In this document: positions 22,730 through 34,273 of the stretch, piece after piece | Layout of the letters: each line of letters starts with the position of its first letter | How positions within the stretch are numbered: position 1 is the first letter of the stretch | Source of the DNA: Ophthalmolycus amberensis | Lineage: Eukaryota; Chordata; Actinopteri; Perciformes; Zoarcidae | DNA: 64,000 bases | Assembly: GCA_024529925.1 (NCBI GenBank) | Contig: JAFEUB010001113.1 | Location: forward strand, 55,773 to 119,772 | Reading direction: 5' to 3' | Made by a program: the position numbers and the translations under genes | Notes under the pieces: generated by a model | The model's database searches: none | Told to the model about the DNA's origin: nothing | What the model saw: the letters and a program-made list of their open reading frames with translations, nothing else

Positions 22730-23690
22730 TGGCCTATCCAAACCATGCGATGATGGAGTTGCAGAGAATAGACTGGATTCTTGCAGTATAGAACTTGATC
22801 AGCATCTCCTGAGGTAGGTTAAACTATCTTTGATGGTGCAGGAAGTACATCCTTGTTCATAATAGTGTCTATGTTGGAAGTTCACTTTAGGTCTTGGGAG
22901 ATGGTGGATCCAAATAAAACCTTTAGGCTTCCACAGCTGACACAGTAAGTGTGTTAAGCTCCAGCAGATCAACCTCCCGTCTGTATGCAGACTTGTAACT
23001 ATCCCTGATGAGTCCGATGACCGTGTGCTAGTGCTGATGGCCGGGTCCTGGATTTTATGTTTCCCAGCCTCACCTCCTGCCTCTGGTCTGTCAGGAAGGC
23101 AAACTGCAGCTGGTCAAGCAGGGGTCCTGTGATGTCCTTCTTCGGGTGGGTCAATACCAGTCTCTTGAAAGAGTTCATGTCCACAGATGTCAGGGCAACA
23201 GGCCTGTAGTCATTTAATCCTGTGAATAGGAGAATAATTATTTATAATAGCAGGAGCAGTAATAGAAAAATGCTAATAACAGCAGCAGTGGATGTAATAT
23301 GATAATTATGATAATAAAAGCAGTAATGATGGGTAGCGCGCAGGCAATCCTCTCCGATTAAACTTTACTACATGAGTCTGTCCCCACTTCTATAGGCCTC
23401 CTCCTTGGCCTGATGAAGCTGTCTTGCCGTAATCCAGGGTTTATTATAATTATATGCACAGGTTTTAGTCAGCACACACTTGTCACTATGCCAGTGAAGT
23501 CATCTCAATTTAGTTAAGTCAAAGCAGGCCTGGAACTCCAGCTTTGACTCGTTTGTCCATCTCACAATCTTGACCACAGGCTTATCAAATTAAAATTTCT
23601 GTCTTTTAATCAGAAGAATATAAACCAGACAGTGATCATAGAGTCCCAAAGCGGGTTTCTATAAAAAGAAAAGTGGTAATCAATTAAATG
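22730..23690 (-). mobile_element. Rex1-like LINE fragment
   Basis: Degenerate minus-strand homology to the LINE at 15290-20450, including translated traces GPLLDQLQFAF and the phrases GGTGCAGGAAGTACATCC, TTGGGAGATGGTGGATCCA and CAGGGCAACAGGCCTGTAG. Two separate blocks (22735-23225 and 23330-23690) are visible. It is badly decayed. Confidence 0.65.
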
Positions 23691-24087
23691 TTCATGGGAG
23701 CATTATCTACTGTGCTACTGTGGCTCAGAGTTCGAGCGGGTCATCCTTCAATCAGAGGATCGGCGGTTCAATTCCAGGCTACTCCAGTCCGTGTCAATGT
23801 GTGCTTGGACAAGACACTTAACCCTAAATTGCTCCAGAGGGCTGTGCCATCGGTGTGTGCTTACTTATGCTACATCCACATTACTCCGTTTCTATTTGGA
23901 AGCAGATTTGTCAAATAGAAACAAGCTCCGTCCACACGGCCGTTTCAGCATCATTCTCAAATTGATCTGCATCCACACGGCAACCTTCGAAGACGGGCAG
24001 CACGTGACCATTAACGTACACTGGGCATGCGCGTGAAGGTGTAAACAGGAAGTAGATTGGTTGCTGAGTTTTAAAAAAATACGACAG

Positions 24088-24265
24088 TGTAGGGAACGAC
24101 CGAATTCACGGGGCCCCTTTAAGGAAAGGGGCCTAACCCTGGTGACGGGGGGTTAAAGGGTGGCAGGAAGTGAATGTGGGAATGTTTTGTATGGATGGGA
24201 ATAAACGGCCACATGGTGCAGCCAAAGGGAATACTCGCCTCCTTGTTTGTTTCCACGCACCTACA
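24088..24265 (+). mobile_element. Solo LTR of the Gypsy family found at 34274
   Basis: It begins TGTAGGGAACGACCGAATTC and ends GCACCTACA, flanked by ACAG at 24084-24087 and 24266-24269. It is the reverse complement of the LTR at 34274-34453 with high similarity. The unoccupied site is preserved in the Harbinger derivative near 21812-21836, which confirms the boundaries. Confidence 0.93.
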
Positions 24266-24613
24266 ACAGAGTAATAAAGTAGTCTTTAATAATGAAAGGT
24301 TGTGTTTGATACTTAAGATCTTCCTCTAAAATATTCCTCTATAAACTCAAACAGACACAGTTCGTGGAACGTTTTAGAAGTTTTATTTTTCAGACTTAGT
24401 TACAGCGCTGCGGGTCTTTCTCTCTCTCTCTCACATCAGATTTACTTTAAAATCAACACTTACACGCTTCCCCTCGGTTTCGTTGTTGTCTGCTCCCGTG
24501 GCTCTGCTAGGTGGCTGGAAGTCCCTCTCGTACTGCAGAGCAGCATTTATGCATTGTTCGCTAACAGTTTCCTTGTGAACCTCACAATAGTTGTGGAGCA
24601 CAAAACAAGCATA

Positions 24614-25844
24614 TTATGACAAAGGGAAGGTCCTCCAGTGGATGTCCATTGCCCTCCTTAAAGTTGCAAATCTTGCCTTCAAATGTCCGAATGAACATTC
24701 AATCACCATGCGTGCCTTGCAAAGTGATAGCCCATAATACTGCTCCTGTGGTGTAACTCCGCCATTGGGGTATTCCTTCATGAGATACGGCATCAGGGGA
24801 TAAGCTGGCTCACCCAGCAGAAAAACAGGGACAGCATCTTCACCCTCTATCAATTCTTTAGGACATGGGAGAACTGCTCCATCTTTTAGGTCACAACTAA
24901 ATTGCGAGTTGGCAAATTCGCGTCGTGAACACTTCCCGACCATTTCACAACAACGTCCATGAAACAGTATTTGTAGTCACACACGGCCTGTACATTCAAA
25001 GAATGTTTCCCCTTTCTGTTGATGTAGAGTTAGCACGTGGTTGTTTCACTTCGATATGTGTACAGTCAATGGCCCCCAAGCATTGTGGCATACCGTGTGT
25101 TTGGAAGAAGTTGACCACACGGTCCCTCACTTCGGGCTCGGTACTCGGCTTCTGGATGTACTTGGGACCCAGGAAGACGGTGATGGCCCTACAGACTTGT
25201 CGGATGATGACTGAAACAACTTGTCGAGATAGTCCAAAGGCATTAGCGGTTTTCCGGAGTCTGCCCTCGTCACTCAGGTTATACAACGTGCACGCTACCT
25301 TTGTAAGTACATCCACGGGCGCCCTCATCGTGGTTGTTGCTCCCTCCACATGCGGACGTAATATTTTGCTAAGGTTGATCAATGCCGATCTGGACATTCG
25401 AAAGTTTTCTCGCCATTCTTCGGGAATCATAACTTCATTGATGAAATTATTCCACCAGGCGCTCGTTCTTCCTGGCCTCACCCAAAACCGGCGCTCCATG
25501 TACGGCTGATAACGCCTCTGGACTCGGGAATTGTCGCTCATCACTCGAAGAATAGCTCGCCTCCTCCGCATGTAGGCAGTAGCAGCATTGTAAAATGACG
25601 ATTTTAACTCCACAATAGCTGCTAGTACAGATAACAAAGCAAGCAAGGCTTGCCATTCGTTATCCATGTTGAAATGAATCACTCGTAGCCCTGGCTGTTT
25701 GTTTTCTTCTGGGTACGGGTCAGGGAAGGAGACGTCATGGCTGCTAAGAACCAATCCAGTAGCGAACACGGGTGTGGGCATCATTTTTTCTAAACACATC
25801 CGTTTCCGACCGTCCACACTCAAACGCAACCCCGGAGTTTTCAA
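24614..25844 (-). pseudogene. PIF/Harbinger DDE transposase (HARBI1-like), broken
   Basis: The N-terminal part (from about 25668, MDNEWQALLALLSVL) contains RRYQPYMERRFWVR, FRMSRSALINLSKIL and LRKTANAFGLSRQVVSVIIRQVC (helix-turn-helix-like), then QCLGAIDCTHIEVKQP, which holds the first catalytic Asp. After a frame break near 24950-24990 it continues with the VFLLGEPAYPL block and the end VIECSFGHLKARF, where the third acidic residue (Glu) is kept. The second Asp, normally in a G-D-x-x-Y block, appears as GEPAYPL (D to E). Family length is about 350-400 residues. With the frameshift and substitution it is unlikely to be active. Confidence 0.85.
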
Positions 25845-26090
25845 ACACCTCCAACCTCGGGGGTGTTTTCAAACTCCTCCGTTTAGGGTGCTCCAAAACT
25901 CCGGCGTAGTGTGGCCGCTCAGTGTAAACGTAGCAAAACATATGTTTTTCCAAACAAAAACGAAGTAATGTGGACATGGCCTTAGTCCCGATGGATAGTG
26001 GCACCTTGCATGGTACCCTGCCATCAGTGTATGAATGGATGTGAATGGGTGAATGATATGTGGTGTAAAAAGCGCTTTAAGTGGTTGTAG

Positions 26091-26501
26091 GACTGTCGTA
26101 GGGTCATCAACTCTGGTTTGGTTGAAATTAACCCTTTATTTACCAAGTAAGATGTGAAAAGAAACGTCTGGCATATGTGCTCCTCACAGCTACCAGACTC
26201 TATTATTTGAAACAGTATTTTTACTGTTTATTGTAAAAACGCACTTCATTCAAACTCAATAAAACTCATCAAAACCCACTGTTTGTCTTTCCACTGTTTT
26301 AACAATCACCAAGTCGTGTTCGACAGAGATACTGATTAATAAAAAAATATATATAAAAAAAAGATGATACCAACCTATCATTTTCACTGTTTACTTACCC
26401 TGTGTAAGTACACTCGTCTCCCTCTCTCTCTCTGTGTGTGTCTCTCATACAGTCATTCAGGTCTTAGGGATCTTTAGAGGTCTTTCCCCCCTCCTCCACC
26501 C

Positions 26502-26532
<31 letters not shown>

Positions 26533-26640
26533 ACACACACGCCATTTTAAAATAAAAGCCCCAGAGAGTGAATTCTAACTGAACTGCTTGTGATGAAGCC
26601 TGTGTTGGGAACGTAACGGAGCGTGTTTGGGTTATCAGCA
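26091..26640. repeat. Intron 5 sequence with poly-C/CA microsatellite
   Basis: Mostly unassigned. A poly-C run followed by a CA repeat occupies about 26498-26540. The phrase ATTTTAAAATAAAAGCC after it resembles TTTCAAAATAAAAGCC near 28656, which hints at a repeated unit. Confidence 0.45.
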
Positions 26641-28680
26641 TTTAAGAAACTGAATTCTTGACATCAATAGAATTATTAATGTATGTAACAATTATTGATT
26701 ATTAATAACGGGGCACCACCCTGCGAACAGGGACCAATAACCAAACGATAAAACTAAGTCTCATAATTAGTAGTCACTCATAATGTCAATAGTCTGCGTA
26801 TGACTATACATTCAGTGACAGTGAAGGGTTAAGTTCGTACACAGGGCTACTACATACAGTTTCATTACACACATGCACAAGTAATCACAGACGACTGCTC
26901 CTTAAAGTATAACAGTTTATTAAATCAAAATAATAAATGATCAGATCAATTAATACTGCAACCAACAAACGCTATCATACAATTTTATATGCCTAATACC
27001 TAAAGTCAAATGAATAAAATGGATGAGGATGTATGTATGTGTGTGTGTGTGTGTGTGTGTGTACGTGTGTGAAGAGGGAGGAGCCTGAAGGAACTACAGC
27101 TAAAAACTACCAAGATGGCGGAGTCGCGTGACGTAGACAAAATGGCGGAGAGGTTGCTGTATGTAATCACGTGTGCCGGCGCAGCACGTGTGTGTGTGAG
27201 GCAATCGATTGCAAGGGGCTTCCCCAGGGGCCCTGACTGTGTGTGTAGGTTAAGAGAGAGAGGGAGAGAGAGAGAGAGGGGGGGGGGTCAACTCTGCTGC
27301 GGTGTCTTCTGATGATGAGAAAGAAACAGGAGGGAGAAATCGACATGAATCAAACTCTGTTGTGATGTTATAAGGAGCATGAGTACGCTGGTTTTATCAT
27401 GCATAAGTATACCATTGTCGTCTTTGAACTACCGGCAGCTTATGCAGTGATAAGCCACGACTCTCAGCTTATTCACAGTCGAGTTAATGAAGAGAGAAAT
27501 GCCACACGAAGTGGAATAAAATGAATGAAAATAATCCCCAAATAAAACAGACCTTTATCACTGCGGTGAGATGAGCGTATGGTTTTCTTATCACATCTCT
27601 CAAGTAATAATACACAAACTCTGCATCCACTCGCAGCGACTGATCTAATGCAGACAGTTACAGCTGTCAAGTACAACAATACAGCGGAGCTTGTGGTCCG
27701 CGATGGATTACGCAATACCTTGATATCACGCGAGAGTAACTTAACACGACAAAAACACGGGAATAATAACACATAAATGAATAACCTGAATTGAACGTAG
27801 GTTATATTAAGCTAAGCTATGCCCAGACCCCATGAACCTTACTTTGTAGAAGCTTCGGAAAAAAGGGAAGAGTGTTCGTGGAAGAAGTGTCCTCTTCCTC
27901 CAGAAGAAAAAGGCGGAGGGGGCTTGCTGGTCGGCGTGGCGTTTGCCGGCTCGGATTCCGTCCGTTGTGGCGCGGCTCGCTCTGGAGCCAACGCAGGTCC
28001 GATCTGTCGTCGCTGCAGAGAGGACAGTTTTAACTTCGGTTGAGACGACGTGGTCCGTGCGTCTCCCGGGAATCGTCGGAGAAGGAGTGAGGCTTAGCGT
28101 CTTCCTTCTACCGGAATGTGTGCACAAAAAGAAAAAGCGGAGAAACGGATCGCGGAAGTGATTCGTTCTCGCGGGAAAAGGGGGGCCTTACTCAGAATAG
28201 AAACTGTTTCGACCAGCGAAATGGCTTGTGACCTGTCAGAGTTTGAGGAGGGTTGAAGGCCGCGGCTCCCTCGTGGGCCTGCGTGGCCAGCGTGATGCTG
28301 GGGGGGGAGAGGCTGCTGGATCTTCATGTAGCCAGGACGAGGTCCAGGGCGAAGAGACAGAATATCGCTGTGTTGGTGCTTATAAACCTGGTCTCAGACA
28401 CAGCGGGGGCATTTTCTCGGCCAATGGAGGGGTCAGTGTTAGGTTTGGCCGGAGCCGGGAGGTGTGGTCATGAGGGTGGGCATTGCTCTGACTCCAGGTC
28501 AGAGCTGTGTGAGGAAGGAAAGCATGTGAGGAGCTCAGCCAGCCAGGAGGTGGCGCCAGACCCCAACACCTGTCATTTAATAACCTCTGTTTATGTGTGT
28601 CAAACATTATGATTATGTCTCCTCGCCCCCTCCCTCCCCCACCCAGTCCCACCCTTTCAAAATAAAAGCCTCATGGATTA
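26641..28680. other. Unclassified block with LTR-like signals and CpG-rich part
   Basis: The left part is AT-rich with minus-strand AATAAA signals (about 26908-26940) and a GT microsatellite (27037-27061). The right part (about 27840-28330) is GC- and CpG-rich. The combination resembles a long retroviral LTR plus leader in antisense orientation, but no TG...CA ends, duplication or coding sequence could be shown. Open frames here are short and unconvincing. Confidence 0.3.
27037..27061. repeat. GT microsatellite
   Basis: (GT)n run of about 12 units in amot intron 5. Confidence 0.9.
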
Positions 28681-28734
28681 ACTATTTAAACGTTAAGCTC
28701 AAAATTCGGCTTTTTTGTTGAAATAATGAATGCT

Positions 28735-29300
28735 CTTACTAATACTGCGACAACTACTACTGCTAATATTTCTAGTATTACTACTACTACTACTACTACT
28801 ACTACTTCAACTTTTGCTGTTGCTACTATTACTACTACTGTTACTGCTATTACTGCTACCATAAATATTATTACTACCACTACTGCTATTACTACCACTA
28901 CCACTACTATTATTACTTATACCACAACTGCTACTACTGCTATTCCTGCTACTACCAGTACTAATACTACTACAGCTATTAGTACGACTGCTACTAGTAC
29001 TACTACTACTGCTACTTCAAACACTGACTTTACTATTACTACTACTACTTATTCTACTACTACTGTTATATTAAATACTACGACCACTACTACAGCTATT
29101 ACTACGACTACTGATACTACTACTTCTACTACTTCTTCTAATTACTAATACTTCGTCTACAACTTCTACTACTACTGCTACTACAAATATCACTACTGCT
29201 ACAACTAGTACTTATTCAAATGCTACTAATACTTATACTGCTAATAATACTTTTACTACAACTACAACTTCTACTACTACTACAACAAATATCACTACCG
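28735..29300. repeat. ACT-rich trinucleotide satellite
   Basis: About 560 bases of degenerate (ACT)n with ATT, GCT and ACC variants. It keeps a three-base period, so it is open as an artificial Thr-rich frame of 140 codons. It lies in amot intron 5. Confidence 0.95.
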
Positions 29301-31162
29301 CTGGAATTCTTTTAAGCTACAGAAACCATTCGAATATCAAAATGTTCAGCTCTTTCAGGAGAGGTGTGATATGACTTTTCATATTTGTAATCTTTAAACT
29401 TTTTGAATTATTAAGCTTTTTGCAATTGTTTTTGAATTGGATATCTATTTTCAGCAATGTTTTTGAGATTCATTCCAGCTTTCAGCATTCCAACGCATTT
29501 TCAGCAGGAAATGCATTTTCTAGTTTTCATGTAGTCTGCTTTATTCACCAAATACACTAAATAACAATGGACATCTTTAAAACAGGTGCAGATGGCACAC
29601 TCATTAATGCGCTGTGAACACTTTGGCTCAAGTTCAAGAAAGTGAGTCAAAACAATAGATAAATTATACAGTGCTTTGATTTCCAGAAGATAAGCAGAAA
29701 ACATATTGTTAACATCTTTAAACATAAAGTTCTGCACAAACGTCTCACCTAAATATTGAACAAAAATATCTGTAACTATACCATGCTACAACTAACCAGC
29801 AATTTATTCCAATGATCTTAACCACTTTATTGTGGAGGTCAAAGTGAAATAGGGGTGTAACTGTGGTCCCGTACAGGACAGGAAATAGGCAGGAGCCGGG
29901 GCCAAAGCCAGCCTATGACTCACAATGCTTGCTTGCTGTCGGAAAAAAAGATCTGCAATTTTTTTTTGTTGTTGAAAAAAACCCATCTCTTCTCTGTCTA
30001 CCTCTATTTTTCTCTCAACTTTCTCCTTTTTTTCTCCTGCTTTTGGAGATAGTCACTCAGATCTGAATCAGTGTAGTGAACAGCAACAAAGGCTGCGGGG
30101 AGTGGAGAGACTTTACGGACACAAACCCTGGATAATGCGCTCTCATCATGTGAGGAGTGCCATCTGTAATCTGTCCAACAGATTTTCAATTGTCTGGACA
30201 CTCAACATTTTACTCAACAATTTAAAGATACTGTTAATGTACCAGAAATATATCATTAATGTTATGTGATCAATGCAGATATTTCAGAAAGTGAAGGAGA
30301 GGTCACCGATAACTTCATGTGGAATGAAGATTATTGAAATTTGGTTTTACGAGTTTATATGTGTGTGCATATATGATATACAATGTTACGAGGCTGGATA
30401 TTTTAGAACTGAACTTTTTATATAAGAGATGACAGTAGCAGTAAATATACTGTAACAGTTAACTTCACTGAAAATGTAGTTATTTTTAGACCAATAAAAC
30501 CAAAAGGTGAAGAAGGAAAGTCGGTCAGTAGTCCGTCCTAAATATGTACAAACATGTTTTTCTTTTTGGATATGTCAACATTTCTGCAAATGTGTGGTTA
30601 ACCAAAAATATGCATATTTCTCTGAATCATGAAGAAATGGTTAACCTTAAGTACACATTGATTTTATGTATCAGCTGAATCCATATGTTTAATTAAAGTA
30701 AAATTTTAAATGACAGTAGATTTCTATAACCTCAGTAAAACATATTTTACATCAATCTCTAATGGATTAACACTTGAAGTCTGATGTTTTTGGTTGTCTT
30801 CATTCTCCTTGAACAGAATTTCTGTGGATATTTGCTGCATTGAAACATGTTTTTGGCCAGATTAAGTCGACAAAGGAAACAAAAAAATTTAGAAAACAAG
30901 GATTCTGGTTGTTTGGCAGAAGTGCCTGCTAAACCACTACAACTTTTGAAGATTCTCTGGCCTGTATTCCTCATAACTTGTTGGTGTAATGCAAATTCCT
31001 TGAACCATCAAATAACCTCAAACACAAGATTGAAGACCAAGACCATGATGTGTTAGATATGTAGATTGAGATGTGTTGAGGTGAATTAACATAGCAGAGT
31101 TACCATGATGTAACTACCCCCCCCCCCCCCCCCCCCCTCTGTGTTTGTGTCTGTGTGCGCAG
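29301..31162. other. amot intron 5, right part
   Basis: AT-rich intron with no recognised element. A run of about 21 C (31117-31137) lies just before the exon 6 acceptor. Confidence 0.5.
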
Positions 31163-31312
31163 CTCAAGAAAAAGCAAGTCTATGTGGAAAAGGTGGAGCG
31201 GATGCAGCAAGCTCTGGCTCAGCTCCAGGCGGCATGTCAGAAGAGAGAACAACTTGAGCATCGCCTCCGTATTAGACTGGAGAGAGAGCTTGAGTCGCTA
31301 CGCATGCAGCAG
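31163..31312 (+). CDS. amot: amot coding exon 6, coiled coil
   Basis: A 150-base in-phase exon, acceptor GTGTGCGCAG, donor CAG|GTAACA. Residues 630-679 read LKKKQVYVEKVERMQQALA through CQKREQLEHRLR to ERELESLRMQQ. It continues the AMOT coiled coil directly from exon 5. A homopolymer of about 21 C lies 25-46 bases upstream of the acceptor and may serve as part of the pyrimidine tract. The exon is a multiple of three, so skipping would keep frame. Confidence 0.94.
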
Positions 31313-31823
31313 GTAACACCCTAGGCCTATACTGGTTGATGTTTACCTAGACCATTTATGAATAAAGAGACCATCAAGGTGTGCTTATGCCCCTTCCCAT
31401 TTTAATACAATTTATTTATTTAGTAGGCCCTGTGGCAACATGTATTTATGAATTGTATACAAATCCTCATCACTCTACTAGTTCTAGTAAATCCCTATAT
31501 CTGTGTTTTACATTTGAAAGTAGAAGATAATATAATAGCTGATAAAATATTATACAAGACCCTCAGCTCACAGAAGTGTGTGTCTCAGTAGGTTTCAACA
31601 TTTGACTGAGGCTCCTTTAGTTGTCACTCAGCTCAGTTGGTGAACATAGTGGAGCATTTAGCGGCTTTAGAGACAGCTATTTGTCAGGAGTTGGTGGACC
31701 AAAACTGAGCAAACAGAGAGAGAATATTGGACATGTATTCAAGTCCAGCATATAAACTTCAGACGATTTTCCCACACATACTAACACATATATTGAAGAT
31801 GTTGCAACACTGTTCTCCCAATA
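31313..31823. other. amot intron 6, left part
   Basis: No repeat or gene recognised between exon 6 and the ISL2EU-type element. Confidence 0.5.
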
Positions 31824-32883
31824 GAGTGGTCTCACCTACGTCACGATCTCCTTAGTTACGAGGTCTGTCCGCCATGTTGGAGTACATACAGATCCTACAT
31901 GGCGGCGAGTAAACAAGGAAGTGCGGCGAAAATACCATACTTTGAATCACTGGATAGTGCATCAAAGGTTCGCTACCTGGCCAAATAGAAGGTTATTGGT
32001 AACTTGGATCCCGGCGAGCTTGTATTTTTGAAAAACGACCACGAGCACATGTATCAGATACAGACTCAAATCAGTGTGTGCAATGCCGAGTTTGCGGACT
32101 TTGTGCTATGGACAGAGAAGGACCTCCACATTGAGCGTATTGAAGAAGACCAATCAATGTGGGACATAATGGTGGCATCGTCCAAAGATTTCTTCAATAA
32201 GGCTGTCCTGCCAGAACTTGTCGGGAAATTTTATTCTCGAGAGAATGTCCAGACGCCAGCACTGTGTGCCATCCAGGTACCATGCGGAGAGAACTCGGCG
32301 AGTGCAGATGATGACCACTCGCCAACATACTGTTATTGTGGGGAGTCTGAGGACTATGATGACATGATAATGTGTGAAGATGAAAATTGCAAAGTAGTCT
32401 GGTATCACTTGGTCTGTCTGAAAATCAAACGTGTTCGGAAAGGCAAGTGGCTCTGCCCTGACTGTCGAAAACAATCTAAAAAGAAGCCTCGTAAAACTAA
32501 CAAGTGATATATGTAGTAGCTGTGTTAGCAATATTCAATGTTTACTCAGTGTAATACAACATACATGTATGTGGGTTGATTGGAAGAAACAACAAACAAT
32601 AAAATACACTGTACAACTTGGAAATGTATGTAGTTTTACTTTCACAATTATTCCAGTACAAAATACTTGTATGTTAGAAGAAACATGCTGACTCAAACGC
32701 TGATGTGTATTTACAGAAGTCTATGGCACATACATTTAGAGTGAGCTCTGCTGCCACAACCAAAGACAGCACAAAAGTTCACCATGATCGATAGGTTATG
32801 CGACTCAGTCGTGCATGCCAGTGGCTTTGTGTGTACTCCAACATGGCCGACAGCTAAAACTGTGACGTCACACGAGACCACTC
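31824..32883 (+). mobile_element. ISL2EU-type DNA transposon lacking a transposase
   Basis: The ends GAGTGGTCTC and GAGACCACTC are perfect 10-base inverted repeats next to TA on each side. Subterminal TACGTCAC and GTGACGTCAC, and the longer CCGCCATGTTGGAGTACA with its complement near 32830, extend the symmetry. The 1060-base element contains one ORF with a YqaJ-type tail and a PHD finger, the accessory gene known from ISL2EU/IS4EU transposons, but has no transposase. Confidence 0.82.
32004..32507 (+). CDS. Transposon-borne YqaJ C-terminus fused to PHD finger
   Basis: A 167-codon open frame with an ATG-like start context (the frame opens GNLDPGELVFL; the first codon at 32004 is TTG, so the true start may be elsewhere). 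The first 85 residues (YQIQTQISVCNAEFADFVLW, then HIERIEED, FFNKAVLPELVGKFYSR) resemble the end of YqaJ-like viral recombinase/exonuclease domains; the nuclease core itself is missing. Residues about 110-157 form a PHD finger, CYCGESEDYDDMIMC...C...H..C, ending WLCPDC, followed by a Lys-rich tail. PHD fingers read histone H3 tails. The ORF is entirely inside the transposon, antisense-free and unbroken. It is probably a 5'-truncated accessory gene rather than an amot exon. Confidence 0.7.
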   Translation: MDPGELVFLKNDHEHMYQIQTQISVCNAEFADFVLWTEKDLHIERIEEDQSMWDIMVASSKDFFNKAVLPELVGKFYSRENVQTPALCAIQVPCGENSASADDDHSPTYCYCGESEDYDDMIMCEDENCKVVWYHLVCLKIKRVRKGKWLCPDCRKQSKKKPRKTNK

Positions 32884-33034
32884 TATACAACTTGTATCTT
32901 TTACAAATGAATGTTGCCATAACAGACAATCACAAGTACTTCTGGAATGTAACACAGTTAGCAACAGATTTAATGTTGAATCCACAAATGGCATGTCCTC
33001 TTACTATGTTCTGTCTCCCTCATTTCCATCCCAG

Positions 33035-33231
33035 CGTCAGGGAGGCACTCAAAGCAGTGGTTCAGTGCCATCGGAGTACAATGCCACAGCGTTGATGGAG
33101 CACTTGAGGGAGAAGGAGGAGCAGATCCTGGCTCTGGAGGCTGACATGACCAAATGGGAGCAGAAGTACTTGGAAGAGAGCGTGATGAGGCAATTTGCCC
33201 TGGACGCCGCCGCCACTGTCGCCACTGAGAG
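33035..33231 (+). CDS. amot: amot coding exon 7, end of long coiled coil
   Basis: The acceptor is CATCCCAG and the donor GAGAG|GTACAT, a weaker donor than the others. Residues 680-744 start RQGGTQSSGSVPSEYNATAL, then LREKEEQILALEADMTKWEQ, ending FALDAAATVATE plus two bases. This is one of the most conserved angiomotin segments. The next coding exon is 23 kb downstream, past the nested retroelement cluster. Confidence 0.94.
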
Positions 33232-33480
33232 GTACATGTACATGACAGTTATTGACATTTCATTCTCTGAGCCATTGTTTCAGACACTGGTGCCTCACAT
33301 ATGTTCAAGGTAAGAGGTTAATTTATGGTCATACTACAACTCAGGGTTGCTCAACGTAATGCAAGTTGCAGTCCCTTCATACTACATAAAAAACAACAGA
33401 GTAGGGTAAACAGGCTGTTGTTGAGGTGGGTATTGTCTCTTAGTATACTTTTAGCACTTATTTTTACCATGATTGAGATG

Positions 33481-33872
33481 TGTCACAAACCGGGCCGAAC
33501 GGCCATGACAAAAAAGGGAGATGCACTCAACGAAGCAGTTTAACAAATTATTTATTAAGACACCCATAAACTAACAGTGACATGTGAAGTCAGTAATTTC
33601 AGCAGTGTAAGTGAGTGTGTGCATGGAAAGTGTATATGCAGTGTTGTATGTGTAGAAACAAACCATAACCGCAACCAAAATCAAAATGGGTGTCTCAGGA
33701 AGGAGAGAGACCAACTGAGAATCCAGAGGGTTTTTATACTGGCACACAGGGCCAGTGTTGTTAATGGCCTCAGGTGTTTACACTCTGCCTGACGACCCCC
33801 TGCCTCACCCACCTCCACGCCTGCAAGGAAAGCAGCCAAACAACCAGGCAACAGGCAGAGAGGGTCGTCACA
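33481..33872 (-). mobile_element. Probable solo LTR
   Basis: On the minus strand it runs TGTGACGACCC to GGTTTGTGACA, with a TATAAAAAC motif near 33735 and AATAAATAA near 33550. The flanks GATG (33477-33480) and GACG (33873-33876) could be a 4-base duplication with one mismatch. It is antisense to amot. Confidence 0.65.
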
Positions 33873-34273
33873 GACGTGTGATGACCATTGCAGGTTCTCT
33901 CTGATGCTGATTCCTAAAGGTGCGTTCACACCGGACGCGTCAATTTTTTGACGCGCGTCGAGATTACATACAAAGTCTATGCACAGACGCGATGAGACTG
34001 GCGCGCCGCGATTTTGCGATGGCGCGGCGCGTGAGTTGAAATTTTTCAACTTCTGCGAAATAATCGCGTGGCGCGATAGCCTATCAGCGTTGAGTTGCTC
34101 CCCCTGTCATCACTGACTTCCTGCCGTTGTTGAATCAGGAAATAAATACTATAGCCGTCTGTGTTCACCCAGAGCTCTACGATACCTCATATCAATAGAG
34201 ACCGGACCAAACTGTGTATACATGTGTGTGTGTGTGTGTAAACCATACGGTACAAACAATGAATAGACGCTGC

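Larger units (their letters stand above)
23868..25981 (-). mobile_element. PIF/Harbinger transposon, nearly complete but disabled
   Basis: The imperfect terminal inverted repeats TGCTACATCCACATTACTCC and AAGTAATGTGGACATGGCC are flanked by TTA at 23865-23867 and 25982-25984, the expected 3-base duplication. It contains a DDE transposase gene on the minus strand (24614-25844) and a 178-base solo LTR at 24088-24265. Relatives in the window (984-1720, 21590-22046) are deleted derivatives. Confidence 0.92.
23705..26090 (+). repeat. tRNA-type SINE split by a Harbinger transposon
   Basis: The head (TGGCTCAGAGTTCGAGCGGG; B-box-like GGTTCAATTCC) and the phrase GACAAGACACTTAACCCTAA lie at 23712-23864. 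The body resumes at 25985 with GATGGATAGTGGCACC, then GTGAATGGGTGAATGATATG and AAAAAGCGCTTTAAGTGG. The break carries the 3-base duplication TTA of the transposon. This is a SINE, not a functional tRNA gene. Confidence 0.8.

Noticed and set aside
23705..23780. tRNA gene
   Set aside because: Only box-like motifs are present; no cloverleaf, and the body continues as a SINE.
27807..28612. Overlapping ORFs of 70-120 codons in the CpG-rich block
   Set aside because: All six frames are open by chance in GC-rich sequence; no domain or conserved motif was seen.
26641..28680. A complete antisense retroviral LTR
   Set aside because: Polyadenylation-like signals and a GC-rich leader are suggestive, but no TG...CA ends or target duplication could be found, so it is kept only as an unclassified block.
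28726..29148. Open frame of 140 codons, almost all Thr
   Set aside because: It is produced by the ACT trinucleotide repeat, with no other coding signal.
32004..32507. PHD-finger ORF as an independent host gene or amot exon
   Set aside because: It lies wholly between the inverted ends of an ISL2EU-type transposon and no splice sites tie it to amot.
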